A stretch of DNA of 64,000 nt from Lysobacter_C viscosus (GTDB lineage: Bacteria; Pseudomonadota; Gammaproteobacteria; Xanthomonadales; Xanthomonadaceae), in assembly GCF_046600715.1 (NCBI RefSeq), contig NZ_JBJMAV010000007.1, positions 1 through 64,000 of the forward strand, read 5' to 3'. The position numbers were made by a program, and so were the translations under genes. Positions within the stretch are counted from its first letter, which is position 1; each line of letters opens with the position of its first letter. The notes under the pieces were generated by a model that searched no databases, was not told the DNA's origin, and saw only the letters and a list, made by a program, of their open reading frames with translations. Positions 1 through 8,690 of this stretch are shown here, one piece after another.

Positions 1-416
1 TCGTCGCCCGCCCGGTCCCCGCCACCCCGGCTCCGCAAGTGGGCGGGCTGGGCTGGCCGGTCGCCGGGGCGCTGCTGGCGCGCTACGGCGGCAAGCTGCC
101 GGACGGTCGCGGCAGTGAGGGGCTGCTGATCGGGGCCAATGCCGGCGCCCAGGTGAGCGCGGTCGCCGACGGGCAGGTGGTGTATTCGGAGTGGATGACC
201 GGCTACGGACTGCTGCTGATCATCGACCACGGAAATGGCTACATGAGCCTGTACGCCCACAACGACGCCCTGCTCAAGGACGCCGGTGACCGCGTGTCGA
301 AGGGTGACACCGTAGCCGCGGTGGGCAGTTCCGGCGGCCACGGCCGGCCCGCGCTCTACTTCGAACTGCGCCGCAACGGCGAGCCGGTCGACCCGGCCAC
401 GTGGCTGCGGCGTTGA
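1..416 (+). CDS. envC: EnvC-like murein hydrolase activator, C-terminal part
   Basis: The gene enters from outside the window; only the last ~137 residues, a LytM (peptidase M23-like) domain, are visible. The fragment resembles the EnvC end: GANAGAQV where true M23 enzymes have a zinc-binding His, then HGNGYMSLYAHND, GSSGGHGRPALYFELR and a closing PATWLRR. With LYFELR replacing the HxH motif, the zinc site is degenerate. That is typical of EnvC, which activates the division amidases AmiA/AmiB from the periplasm rather than cutting peptidoglycan itself. A secreted S41 peptidase gene follows 124 bp downstream on the same strand. The start and N-terminal coiled coil cannot be judged here. Confidence 0.85.
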   Translation, partial: VARPVPATPAPQVGGLGWPVAGALLARYGGKLPDGRGSEGLLIGANAGAQVSAVADGQVVYSEWMTGYGLLLIIDHGNGYMSLYAHNDALLKDAGDRVSKGDTVAAVGSSGGHGRPALYFELRRNGEPVDPATWLRR

Positions 417-540
417 GTGGCGGGGTTAACGAAAGCTTGCCCCGGGCGAACCTAACGTGGCCGGCCGTGCCGCATCATCGAACCCGCGCCGCACACGCTG
501 CGCCCAGCGTGCCGGCCCAACGGCCCTACCGGAGTGATCC

Positions 541-1851
541 ATGCGCCTGCGCTGCCTGATTCCCCTGTTCCTGATGCCCGCCTGGGCGCTGCCCGCCTAC
601 GGCCAGGAAGCGTCTCCGCCCGCTGCCGAAGAAGCCATGCCCGCCGCTGACGCCGCCGATGCCCCCGGGGTACCGATCGACGAGATCCGGCGCTATGTGG
701 CGGTCTACAACGCGGTGAAGCAGGCCTACGTTGAACCGATCGATGACGCCCGGCTGATGCAGTCCGCGATCCGGGGCCTGCTGCTGGACCTGGATCCCCA
801 CAGCCTCTACCTCGACAGCGCTGCCGCCGAGAACTTCGACGACAACGCCCGGGGCGCCTACGAAGGCGTTGGCGTTGAGCTGCAACGCCTGCCCGACGGC
901 ACCCTGCAGGTCATTGCCCCGATCGACGACACGCCCGCGGCGCGTGCCGGCCTGCGCCCCGGCGACCGCATCACCGCCATCGACGGCAAGCCGCTGCAGT
1001 CGGAAGACGGCGACAGCTCGGCGCCCCTGCGCGGACCTGCCGGGAGCGAGGTCAAGCTGACCCTCCAGCGCGAGGGCGTGGATGAACCGTTGCAGGTGAC
1101 CCTCACGCGACAGACCATCCGGATCGCCAGCGTGCGCGGGCGCATGCTCGAACCGGGCTATGGCTACATCCGGCTTGCCGCTTTCCAGGCCGATACCGCC
1201 ACCGACTTCGCCACCAAGGTCGACGCGCTCAAGGCCGAATCCGGTGGCGAGCTCAGAGGCCTGGTCATCGACGTGCGCAGCAACCCCGGTGGTTTGCTGA
1301 CATCCGCGGTCCAGATCGCCGATGAATTGCTCGAAGCGGGCGAGATCGTCGCCACCCGCGGTCGCATCGCCATCAGTGACGCGCGCTTCAGCGCCACGGC
1401 CGGTGACCGGCTGGACGGCGCGCCGGTGGTGGTGCTGGTGGACGCGGGGTCGGCCAGTGCCTCGGAGGTGCTTGCTGGTGCGCTGCGCGACAACGACCGC
1501 GCCCGCGTGGTTGGCAGCCGGACGTTCGGCAAGGGGTCGGTGCAGACGCTGCTGCCGCTGGACAACGGCGATTCGGTCAAGCTGACCACGGCGCGTTATT
1601 ACACGCCCAACGGGCGCTCCATCCAGGCCCAGGGCATCGTTCCGGACGTGGTGTTCAAGGCCGAGAACGGCCCGGACGAGCCGGTCCGCCCGAGCGTCAG
1701 TGAAGCCAGCCTGCCCGGACACCTGCAGGGTGATGCCGACGCGCTGGCCGGCAAGAATGCCGGCGAGGTCCTGGAGGGCACGCGCTACATCGATGCCGCG
1801 CTGGCCGAACTCAAGCGCGCGACCACGAGCCCCGTCCCTCCTGCCCGCTGA
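541..1851 (+). CDS. S41 family C-terminal processing peptidase
   Basis: 436-residue secreted or periplasmic protease of the CtpA/Prc family, which degrades or trims envelope proteins at their C-termini. A signal peptide spans residues 1-21 (ends LPAYGQ). It is followed by a short Ala/Pro-rich linker, a PDZ domain (around 105-185, GVGVELQ...RPGDRITAIDG) and the S41 catalytic domain. The Ser-Lys dyad is visible: Ser306 in GSASASEV and Lys331 in TFGKGSVQT, 25 residues apart as in E. coli Prc. An ATG start follows a GGAGTG ribosome site (532-537). It lies just downstream of envC, an arrangement consistent with shared envelope work. The last ~70 residues are low-conservation tail. Confidence 0.93.
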   Translation: MRLRCLIPLFLMPAWALPAYGQEASPPAAEEAMPAADAADAPGVPIDEIRRYVAVYNAVKQAYVEPIDDARLMQSAIRGLLLDLDPHSLYLDSAAAENFDDNARGAYEGVGVELQRLPDGTLQVIAPIDDTPAARAGLRPGDRITAIDGKPLQSEDGDSSAPLRGPAGSEVKLTLQREGVDEPLQVTLTRQTIRIASVRGRMLEPGYGYIRLAAFQADTATDFATKVDALKAESGGELRGLVIDVRSNPGGLLTSAVQIADELLEAGEIVATRGRIAISDARFSATAGDRLDGAPVVVLVDAGSASASEVLAGALRDNDRARVVGSRTFGKGSVQTLLPLDNGDSVKLTTARYYTPNGRSIQAQGIVPDVVFKAENGPDEPVRPSVSEASLPGHLQGDADALAGKNAGEVLEGTRYIDAALAELKRATTSPVPPAR

Positions 1852-1979
1852 CCCGGGGACGCCGACGCCGTCGACAGGTCCGCTCGCCAAGTGCCCGGTC
1901 GGCGCGGACCCGGTCGGGGAGCCGGCGGAGACACCCTATTTCAGCTGGCGCTGTACGACAGCGGGTTGGCCGCCGTGGA

Positions 1980-2300
1980 TCAGCGCGGCTTGGCCGGCAA
2001 CGGAAACGGCGTGACCACCCGTTCGCCGGTCGCGGCGTCGCGGATCGCGGACACGCCCTTACGCTCGACTTCCTCGATCCTCACGATGCTCTGCATCGGC
2101 AGGTGCAGGACCCGGGTCTGCCCGAATTCGTCGCGCAGGCGTTCCTCGGTGGGGTCGACCAGCACGCCCTCGTGCACGTCGAACACCAGGTCGGCCACCT
2201 CGGTAAAGCCCCACAGCGCGCCCGATGCCACGCGCCGGGCGTACAGCTCGTACACCTTTCCGGCATTGAGGAACGTCACCTTGTAAAGCGGCTTGGACAT
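1980..2300 (-). CDS. DUF1820 family protein
   Basis: 106-residue cytosolic protein beginning MSKPLYKVTFLNAGKVYELYARRV and containing GFTEVADLVFD, which match my memory of the DUF1820 family found across gammaproteobacteria. Function is unknown. It is convergent with the S41 peptidase gene and lies 97 bp downstream of the rhomboid protease gene on the same strand, so the two may be co-transcribed. The usual family length is about 100-110 residues, so the gene looks complete. Confidence 0.8.
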   Translation of the reverse strand: MSKPLYKVTFLNAGKVYELYARRVASGALWGFTEVADLVFDVHEGVLVDPTEERLRDEFGQTRVLHLPMQSIVRIEEVERKGVSAIRDAATGERVVTPFPLPAKPR

Positions 2301-2397
2301 GGGTTGGCGGGCACGGGTGGTGGACTACGAAACGGTGGGGGCGCGATTGCCGCAGCGCAAGCGCCGGCGGGGTCGGGCAACGCCAGATCCGCTGGGC

Positions 2398-3177
2398 CTA
2401 GTACCCGCGGCTGCGCCGCAGCCGCCGCGCGATGCCCGCCCGCGCCAGCAGGGCGAACGCGCCGCCGAACGCGAAGCCGGCCAAGTGCGCCGACCACGCG
2501 ACCGCGCCGTAGGCCGGGCCTATGAAGGTGAAGACGAACTGCAGCAAGGCCCAGATCCCGATCAGCAGCGCCGCAGGTACCTTGACGAACTGCAGGAACA
2601 GGCCCAGTGGCAGCACCAGGCCAAGTCGCGCGCCGGGGAACAGCGCCAGGTAGGCCCCGATCAGCGACGAAACCGCGCCGCTGGCGCCGATGATCAGCTG
2701 GTCGGGGGTGTTGATCACCGCCACCGCCGCCAGGTTGGCCACCGCGCCACCGGCCAGGAACAGCAGCAGGAAGCGCCACGGCCCCATCGCGCGTTCGGCG
2801 GGCAGCCCGAAGATCAGCAAGAACACCAGGTTGCCCAGCAGGTGGGCCCAGTCCGCGTGCAGGAACAGCGCGCTGGCCAGGCGCAGGCTGTTGCCGTCCT
2901 GCAACGAGGCCCGCCACGCTTCCGGCGACGCCAGGCCACCCGACAATGCCGCCCACTCCAGCAGCAGCCGGCGCTGTTCCCCATCGGGCGCCAGCACCAC
3001 CCAGGTGAAACACAGCCACAGCACCGCGAACAGCAGCGGCGTTGCCCAGCGCAGGGGCGACTTCTGGCGCGACGGGACGGCGATGAACACCAGGCGGGGT
3101 TCCGGTCGGAGCGCTCCACGGCAGGCGGAGCGGGGCAGGTTCTGGGGGCCGCACGGTAGCGTGGCGCGGCCGGTCAT
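2398..3177 (-). CDS. Rhomboid family intramembrane serine protease
   Basis: Multi-pass inner-membrane protease that cleaves transmembrane segments. Around six hydrophobic helices are visible. The catalytic serine lies in IIGASGAVSS (GxSG motif) and the histidine in the last helix (WSAHLAGFAFGG). HADWAHLLGNLVFLLIFG is the typical HxxxxHxxxN stretch of helix 2. The ATG at 3177 gives 259 residues; the first ~30 are Arg/Pro-rich and not membrane-like, so an internal GTG at 3090 (protein beginning VFIAVPSRQK) is a real alternative start. No transfer signs; substrates unknown. Confidence 0.88.
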   Translation of the reverse strand: MTGRATLPCGPQNLPRSACRGALRPEPRLVFIAVPSRQKSPLRWATPLLFAVLWLCFTWVVLAPDGEQRRLLLEWAALSGGLASPEAWRASLQDGNSLRLASALFLHADWAHLLGNLVFLLIFGLPAERAMGPWRFLLLFLAGGAVANLAAVAVINTPDQLIIGASGAVSSLIGAYLALFPGARLGLVLPLGLFLQFVKVPAALLIGIWALLQFVFTFIGPAYGAVAWSAHLAGFAFGGAFALLARAGIARRLRRSRGY

Positions 3178-3318
3178 ATTGTTAGCGTCAGGTTAACCCG
3201 CACGCTATAGTGCATACGGCGCAGTACGTCGGATCGCTCCGGCCGCCGCAACCCCGCGACGACGGAGCCGCCCACGGCCCGCGACGACCATACAGAACAC
3301 TCCACTGGAGAGACACGC

Positions 3319-4665
3319 ATGCAACACGCACATCGCCTCACGCGCCTGTCCGCGCTCGCGCTGGGCATCACCGGCGCGCTGGCATTCGGCCACGTCCAGG
3401 CCTCGGGTTTCCAGCTCAAGGAAAACAGCGTCAAGTCCATGGGCAGCGCTTTCGCCGGCTCCGGCGTGAAGACCGGCGACACCTCGGTGGTCGTCAACAA
3501 CCCGGCCACGATGACCCAGTTCGAGGGCACCACGGTGCAGGCCGACGTGACCGTGATCGACCTCAACTATGAATTCCAGGGCGCCGGCACCGACGCGCTC
3601 GGCCAGCCCTTGACCGGCAACAACGGCGGCAACGCCGGCGGCATCACGCCGGTGCCGGCGATGTCTATCGTGCACAAGCTCGACAACGGCCTGGCGCTCG
3701 GCGCCATGGTGTCCGCCCCGTTCGGCCTGAAGACCGAATACGAAGCCGGCTGGGTCGGTCGCTACTTCGCCCAGACCTCCGACGTGCGGGTGGTTGACCT
3801 GACCTTCTCGGCGGCAATGGACATCATCCCCGACCACCTGTCGGTCGGCATCGGCGCGATCTACTCGTCCGCCGACGTGACCCTGTCCAAGGCGGTCGAC
3901 TTCGGCACCCTGCTGTTCTCCAACCCGGCCACGCGGCCGCTGCCCTTTGCCCGCCCGCAGGCGCGCGACGGCTTCGTCGAGATCCAGGGCGACGACACCG
4001 GCTTCGGCTGGCTGGCTGGCGTGAACCTGCGTCCGAACGACCGCCTGGCGCTGGGCCTGAGCTACCGCTCGGAAATCGACTACAGCCTCAGCGGTGAAGC
4101 CGACTGGACCGTGCCGCAGGACGTGGCCGCCGTTTTCGGCGCCAGCCCGATGACCTCGCCGCTGTTCCGCGATGGCGGCGTCACCGCCGCGCTGACCACC
4201 CCGTCGGTGACCTCGCTGGCCGCGACCTATGACGTGAGCGATCGCTTCATGGTCATGGCGACCTGGGCCGAGACCGGCTGGTCGTCGCTGCGCGAAGTCC
4301 GCGTCAACTTCGACAACCCGGACCCGGATGCCGTCGAGCCCTTCGAGTGGCAGGACACCGTCTTCGCCTCCGTCGGCGCCGAGTTCAAGCTGAGCGAGGC
4401 GCTGACCCTGCGCGGTGGCATCGCCCACGACGAGACCCCGACCAGCATCGAGCACCGCACCCCGCGCCTGCCCGATGACGATCGCGTGTGGTACTCGCTG
4501 GGCGCCACCTGGCAGGTCAGCCCCGCGCTGGACGTGAACCTGGCCTACACCCGGATCGAGCCCAAGGACCCCAAGGTCGACATCGCCGCCAGCGGCAGTC
4601 GCCTCACCGGTCCGTTCGAGGGCAACGCCAACCTGTTCGGCGTTTCGGCGCAGTACCGCTTCTGA
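3319..4665 (+). CDS. fadL: FadL-type outer membrane long-chain fatty acid transporter
   Basis: 448-residue outer-membrane beta-barrel of the OmpP1/FadL/TodX family, which lets hydrophobic substrates cross the outer membrane. Residues 1-28 are a signal peptide; the mature chain begins SGFQLKENSVKSMGSAFAGSG, the N-terminal hatch typical of FadL, followed by an NNPATM segment. The protein ends in an aromatic residue (SAQYRF), the usual signal for barrel insertion. A GGAGAG ribosome site (3308-3313) precedes the ATG. A perfect UUCG-loop terminator sits just downstream, so the gene looks monocistronic. Confidence 0.92.
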   Translation: MQHAHRLTRLSALALGITGALAFGHVQASGFQLKENSVKSMGSAFAGSGVKTGDTSVVVNNPATMTQFEGTTVQADVTVIDLNYEFQGAGTDALGQPLTGNNGGNAGGITPVPAMSIVHKLDNGLALGAMVSAPFGLKTEYEAGWVGRYFAQTSDVRVVDLTFSAAMDIIPDHLSVGIGAIYSSADVTLSKAVDFGTLLFSNPATRPLPFARPQARDGFVEIQGDDTGFGWLAGVNLRPNDRLALGLSYRSEIDYSLSGEADWTVPQDVAAVFGASPMTSPLFRDGGVTAALTTPSVTSLAATYDVSDRFMVMATWAETGWSSLREVRVNFDNPDPDAVEPFEWQDTVFASVGAEFKLSEALTLRGGIAHDETPTSIEHRTPRLPDDDRVWYSLGATWQVSPALDVNLAYTRIEPKDPKVDIAASGSRLTGPFEGNANLFGVSAQYRF

Positions 4666-4686
4666 CCGGTTGACCGGTCGGAACAG

Positions 4687-4716
4687 AAAAAACCCCGCTT
4701 CGGCGGGGTTTTTTTT
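4687..4716 (+). terminator. Rho-independent terminator after fadL
   Basis: Six A residues, stem ACCCCGC-type (CCCCGC, 4693-4698), a UUCG tetraloop, GCGGGG (4703-4708) and then eight T residues. It follows the fadL stop by about 20 bases and separates it from the TonB-dependent receptor gene. Confidence 0.93.
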
Positions 4717-4829
4717 CGCCCCTGGGTCGAGGCGCGTGGTGGATCGGCTCCCCGGGTGCCAAACGCCCCGAAGCGGGAAGGACGGAACAGAAACCAACGG
4801 CGGATCTTTGCCGAATCGGTCCTTCCCAT

Positions 4830-4857
4830 TTGCGTAGTTTATTTATTTGCTGTTAAA
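4830..4857 (+). promoter_or_regulatory. Possible promoter of the TonB-dependent receptor gene
   Basis: A locally AT-rich patch in otherwise GC-rich DNA contains TTGCGT (4830-4835) and TGTTAA/GTTAAA (4851-4857) with about 16 bases between them, some 90 bases before the receptor start. This is a weak sigma-70-like match by eye; no Fur-box palindrome was recognised nearby. Confidence 0.3.
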
Positions 4858-4943
4858 GACTCGACTGAGCCGACCGGCCCAGCGGTCGAGCGTGATGGAC
4901 GCGCCACCCGTGAGAACCACCCCCTTTCCGGAGAGACGTCACG

Positions 4944-7559
4944 ATGACGAAGAAGACCGCCCCGCGTGCGTCCGCACGCAACCCCCTGTCCGCCGGCATC
5001 CGACTGGCCATCATGGCCGCCGCGTTGTCCGCCAGCGGCCTGGCGATCGCACAGGAGGGCCAGGACGGGCCACCGTCCGGGCCACAATCCAGCGAGTCCA
5101 CCACCACCCTGGACACCGTCTCGGTGCTCGGCACGCGCAGCAAGCCGCGCACCGAGGCCACCTCGGCGGTGCCCATCGACATCCTGGGCGGCGAGGAGTT
5201 CCACAACCAGCCGTCCGTGGACGTGCTCGACAAGCTGCGCGTGCTGGTGCCGTCCTTCAACGTCAGCACCATCCCGATCGATGACGCCGCCTCGCTGGTG
5301 CGCCCGGCCAACCTGCGCGGCCTGCCGCCGGACAACACGCTGGTGCTCGTCAACGGCAAACGCCGCCACCGCGCCGCGGTCATCACCTTCCTCGGGCACG
5401 GGCTGTCGGACGGCTCGCAGGGCCCGGACATCTCGGTGTTCCCCTCGCTGGCGCTGGAACAGGTCGAGGTGCTGCGTGATGGCGCGGCTGCGCAGTACGG
5501 CTCGGACGCCATCGCCGGCGTCATCAACTTCGGCCTGAAGCGGCTCGACCACGGCGGCACGGTGGAAGCGTTCGCTGGCGAGTACTACGAAGGCGACGGC
5601 TTCACGCAGCAATACTCGGCGCAGGTCGGCCTGCCGTTGAGCGAGCGCGGGTTCGCCACGCTCACGGCCGAATGGCGTAGCGCGGACCCGACCTCGCGCA
5701 GTGTCCAGCGCGACGACGCCGCGGCGGCCATCGCCGCCGGCTATCCGGACGTCCCCGACCCGGCGCAGATCTGGGGCTCGCCCGAGGTCAACGAGGACTT
5801 CAAGTTCGTCGCCAACATGGGGTTCTCGGGTGACACCGTCGACACGTACCTGTTCGGCAACTACGCACAGCGCGACGTCACCGGCGGGTTCTACTACCGC
5901 GACCCGACCACGCGCGGGGGCGTGTACTCCAACGATGGCGGGCAGACCCTGCTGGTCGGCAGCCTGAGCGGCGGCACCTGCCCGACCATCGCGCTGCGCG
6001 ACGCGAATGGAAACCTGCTGCCGTACGCCGGCGTGGGCGCCGCCGTCGATGCGCTGCCGGAGGACTGCTTTACCTTCCTCTCGCAACTGCCGGGCGGCTT
6101 CACCCCGCGTTTTGGCGGCGAGTTGGAGGACAGCTCGGTCGTGGCCGGCATCAAGGGCGTCTGGGGCGAAGGCTGGCACTGGGATCTGAGCGGCTCATAC
6201 GGCCGCAATGAAATCGACTTCTACTTGCTCAACACCGTCAACGCCTCGACCGGCCCCGACCAGCCGGCCGGGCTGCGGTTCTCGCCAGGCGGCAATGTCC
6301 AGACCGAGACCAACTTCAACTTCGACCTGAGCCGTGACTTCGATACCGGCTTCACCAGCGGTCCGCTGACGCTTGCAACGGGCGTGGAGTGGCGCGAGGA
6401 GGAGTTCCAGATCAAGGGCGGCGACGGCCCGTCGACCGCCATCGGGCCGCTGACCGAACAGGGCTTCAGTATCGGCTCCAACGGTTTCCCCGGCTTCAAC
6501 CAGAGCACGGTCGGCACCTTCGCGCGCGACAACTGGGCGGTCTATTTCGACGCTGAGGCGCGTTTCACCGACCAGTTGCTGCTTGCGGCCGCGGTACGCC
6601 ACGAGGACTTCAGCGACTTCGGCGGCACCACCAACTGGAAGTTGACCGGCCGCTTCGACTTCACCGACACGTTCGCCGCGCGTGGCGCCGTCAGTACCGG
6701 CTTCCGCGCGCCGACCCCGGGCCAGGCCAACGTCAGCCAGGTGACCACCGCGTTCATCGATGGCGAACTGCGCGACACCGCCACGCTGCCGCCGACCAAC
6801 CCGATCGCCGCGTTCTACGGCGCCGAACCGCTGACGCCGGAAGATTCGCAGAACGCCTCGCTGGGGCTGGTCTGGAACGACGGCCCGTGGCTGGTCACCG
6901 CCGACTGGTACCACATCCAGGTCGAGGACCGGATCGCGCGCAGCACCGACTTCACCCTGACCGACGAGGACCGCGCTGCGCTCGTCGCCGGCGGCAACCC
7001 GGAGGCCGCGTCGCTCAGCCGCGTGGGTTTCTTCGTCAACGACTTCGACACCACCACCAGCGGCGTGGACCTCGTGGGCAGCTACACCAGCAGCCACTTC
7101 GGTGGCGACACGACCTACTCGATGGCGGCCAACTGGAACAGGACGGAGGTCGACGACTTCACGCCCGGGATCATCACCGAGGCGCGCATCAAGAAGATCG
7201 AGGAGTCGCTGCCGCGCACCAAGGGCTACCTGGGGATCGACCACCGGCGCGAGGCCTTCCACGCCAACCTGCGCGTGAACTACTACGGCTCGTTCTACGA
7301 GGACCACCTCGACAGCGACGTGGTCACGGTCGAGGATGGCGGACTGCCGATCTACGGCGACAGTGCCGTGACGGTCGATGCCGAGATCGGCTGGCGCTTC
7401 GCCTCGGGCCTGTACTTCAGCGCCGGCGCACAGAACCTGTTCGACCACGTCCCCGACGACAACCCGTGGGCCGGCATCGCCGGGGCGCAGTACCCGGTCC
7501 ACGCGCCGTACGGTTTCAACGGTGGCTTCTACTACGCGCGCGTGGGCTACACGTTCTGA
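4944..7559 (+). CDS. TonB-dependent outer membrane receptor
   Basis: 871-residue TonB-dependent receptor. A signal peptide (about 1-36, ends GLAIAQ) is followed by a Ser/Thr-rich stretch and a TonB-box-like segment (TLDTVSVLGTR). Then come the plug domain (RPANLRGLPPDNTLVLVNGKRRHRAA in pieces, QVEVLRDGAAAQYGSDAIAGVINF) and a 22-strand-type barrel ending YYARVGYTF. A GGAGAG site precedes the ATG by about 9 bases and a strong terminator follows. The substrate is not evident: no linked transporter, siderophore or glycan-utilisation gene lies beside it. The plug motif GAAAQYGSDAIAGVINF is typical of the large xanthomonad receptor expansion. Confidence 0.92.
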   Translation: MTKKTAPRASARNPLSAGIRLAIMAAALSASGLAIAQEGQDGPPSGPQSSESTTTLDTVSVLGTRSKPRTEATSAVPIDILGGEEFHNQPSVDVLDKLRVLVPSFNVSTIPIDDAASLVRPANLRGLPPDNTLVLVNGKRRHRAAVITFLGHGLSDGSQGPDISVFPSLALEQVEVLRDGAAAQYGSDAIAGVINFGLKRLDHGGTVEAFAGEYYEGDGFTQQYSAQVGLPLSERGFATLTAEWRSADPTSRSVQRDDAAAAIAAGYPDVPDPAQIWGSPEVNEDFKFVANMGFSGDTVDTYLFGNYAQRDVTGGFYYRDPTTRGGVYSNDGGQTLLVGSLSGGTCPTIALRDANGNLLPYAGVGAAVDALPEDCFTFLSQLPGGFTPRFGGELEDSSVVAGIKGVWGEGWHWDLSGSYGRNEIDFYLLNTVNASTGPDQPAGLRFSPGGNVQTETNFNFDLSRDFDTGFTSGPLTLATGVEWREEEFQIKGGDGPSTAIGPLTEQGFSIGSNGFPGFNQSTVGTFARDNWAVYFDAEARFTDQLLLAAAVRHEDFSDFGGTTNWKLTGRFDFTDTFAARGAVSTGFRAPTPGQANVSQVTTAFIDGELRDTATLPPTNPIAAFYGAEPLTPEDSQNASLGLVWNDGPWLVTADWYHIQVEDRIARSTDFTLTDEDRAALVAGGNPEAASLSRVGFFVNDFDTTTSGVDLVGSYTSSHFGGDTTYSMAANWNRTEVDDFTPGIITEARIKKIEESLPRTKGYLGIDHRREAFHANLRVNYYGSFYEDHLDSDVVTVEDGGLPIYGDSAVTVDAEIGWRFASGLYFSAGAQNLFDHVPDDNPWAGIAGAQYPVHAPYGFNGGFYYARVGYTF

Positions 7560-7584
7560 CCTGGCACCGTCGCCCGCAACGAAA

Positions 7585-7613
7585 GAAGCCCCGCTCCGGC
7601 GGGGCTTCTCTTT
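7585..7613 (+). terminator. Rho-independent terminator after the TonB receptor
   Basis: A 10-bp perfect stem (GAAGCCCCGC / GCGGGGCTTC, 7585-7594 and 7599-7608) with a TCCG loop and a TCTTTC tail, 25 bases after the receptor stop codon. Confidence 0.92.
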
Positions 7614-7664
7614 CATGCCTCATGCGGACCTGCGAGCGGGGCGGCGATTGGAATTGCCACCTCC

Positions 7665-7691
7665 GGGGGGGGGGGGGGGGGGGGGGGGGGG
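7665..7691. repeat. 27-base poly-G homopolymer
   Basis: An uninterrupted run of 27 G residues in the gap between the receptor terminator and the thioesterase gene, followed by G/C-only low-complexity sequence to about 7718. No gene spans it. It is either a true hypervariable homopolymer or a sequencing/assembly artefact. Confidence 0.9.
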
Positions 7692-7797
7692 CGCGCCCCC
7701 GCCGGCGGGTGGGGGCGGCGCATTCATCGGCGGCACGATACGGGTCGCGGCGGCCCGGGGCCAGCGCCGGCCCGTCCGCAGCGGGCCGGGGCAGCGA

Positions 7798-8259
7798 TCA
7801 ACCCGGCGGGCGCGCCACCACCGCCAGCGTCAGCCGGGACACGCACACCAGCCGGCCGCGCTCGTCCTCGATGCGGATCTCCCAGACCTGGGTGCTGGCG
7901 CCCACATGCAGCGGGCGGGCGGTGCCGGTCACCGTGCCGTGGCGGGCGGCCCGGACGTGGTTGGCATTGATCTCGATGCCTACGCACAGCTTGCCTTCGG
8001 GCACGCTGAGGTTGCCGGCACTGCTGCCCAGGGTTTCTGCCAGCAGCACCGAGGCACCACCGTGCAACAGGCCGTAGGGCTGGTGGGTGCGGGCATCGAC
8101 CGGCATGGTGCCGCGCAGGTAGTCCGGGCCCAGCTCGGTGAAGACGATGCCGAGCGTGGCGATCGCGGTGTCGGCCGACAGGGCGTTGAGTTCGGCGAGC
8201 GCGGGGCGGTGGCGGAAGGGCGAGGGCGAGGGCGAGGGCGTGGCGGCGGTATCGGTCAT
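7798..8259 (-). CDS. Hotdog-fold acyl-CoA thioesterase (PaaI/YdiI-like)
   Basis: 153-residue small thioesterase of the PaaI/MenI type that hydrolyses acyl-CoA thioesters in the cytosol. The hallmark HxxxxGxxHGG-type region is seen as HQPYGLLHGGASVLLAETLGS, followed by the INANHVRAARHGTVTGTA strand pair. The ATG at 8259 (MTDTAATPSPSPSP) is preferred; an in-frame upstream start at 8304 would add 15 residues and run into a hairpin (8305-8344). A short GGCGAG repeat encodes the SPSPSP segment. No neighbour indicates the pathway. Confidence 0.85.
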   Translation of the reverse strand: MTDTAATPSPSPSPFRHRPALAELNALSADTAIATLGIVFTELGPDYLRGTMPVDARTHQPYGLLHGGASVLLAETLGSSAGNLSVPEGKLCVGIEINANHVRAARHGTVTGTARPLHVGASTQVWEIRIEDERGRLVCVSRLTLAVVARPPG

Positions 8260-8304
8260 CGCACCACGATAGCCGAGCGAAACGGCCGGCGGCAGCACGG
8301 ACAA

Positions 8305-8344
8305 GGCCGGTGGGCTACGCGGAGAGGGACGTAGCGCACCGGCC
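8305..8344 (-). terminator. Large hairpin downstream of the mini-gene pair
   Basis: Inverted repeat GGCCGGTG-G-GCTACG / CGTAGC-G-CACCGGCC: 14 paired bases with one G-G mismatch and a 10-base loop. It lies about 70 bases after the stop of the second GYG mini-gene. There is no clear U tract, so it could be a factor-assisted terminator or an mRNA-stabilising structure rather than a classic terminator. Confidence 0.45.
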
Positions 8345-8414
8345 GGGGTCGCAGGGGAGGGTGTCGTGCGTGGCCCGTTCGGGGAGGGGACGGGCGGTCA
8401 GGGCGCGCCAGCCC

Positions 8415-8627
8415 TCACGCACAACGGAACAGGCGCTGGTTGAACAGGGTCGCGTAGCGGCGGGTGCAGCCGTAGCCGCTGCTGCTGCCATAGCCGATGC
8501 CGACATCGCGTTCGCGGCGGGCGGCACGGCGGGGCTGGGTCGACGGGGCAGCGGCGGCCGGGGGGACGGATGCTGCCGGGGCGGCTGGCTGGGCGATGGC
8601 GGGGCGATCGGTGGCGAGGAGGTTCAT
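8415..8627 (-). CDS. Small GYG-motif protein B (paralogue of 8691-8873)
   Basis: 70-residue predicted peptide of unknown function. The first ~40 residues are Ala/Pro-rich, then come basic residues (RRAARRERD) and a C-terminus GIGYGSSSGYGCTRRYA with a closing NQRLFRCA. The same C-terminal block occurs in the gene 63 bp upstream on the same strand. That similarity over an otherwise different N-terminus supports both being real. An AGGA ribosome site sits 7 bases before the ATG. It contains two Cys residues in the conserved part where the partner has Ser and Phe. No modification enzyme or exporter is adjacent. Not recognised as a named family. Confidence 0.6.
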   Translation of the reverse strand: MNLLATDRPAIAQPAAPAASVPPAAAAPSTQPRRAARRERDVGIGYGSSSGYGCTRRYATLFNQRLFRCA

Positions 8628-8690
8628 TTCAGTGTCCTGGGGGGCGGAGTGAAACGGCGGGAGGAGAGAGGAGGTGCGACTCGGGATGGA

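Noticed and set aside
3205..4797. A 530-codon minus-strand frame opposite fadL
   Set aside because: Antisense to FadL, reads through the UUCG terminator and has no recognisable motif; a shadow of third-position GC bias.
7665..7691. Calling the G run a phase-variable promoter
   Set aside because: No promoter elements flank it and its distance to any start codon is over 500 bases on the minus strand; artefact cannot be excluded, so only the run itself is reported.
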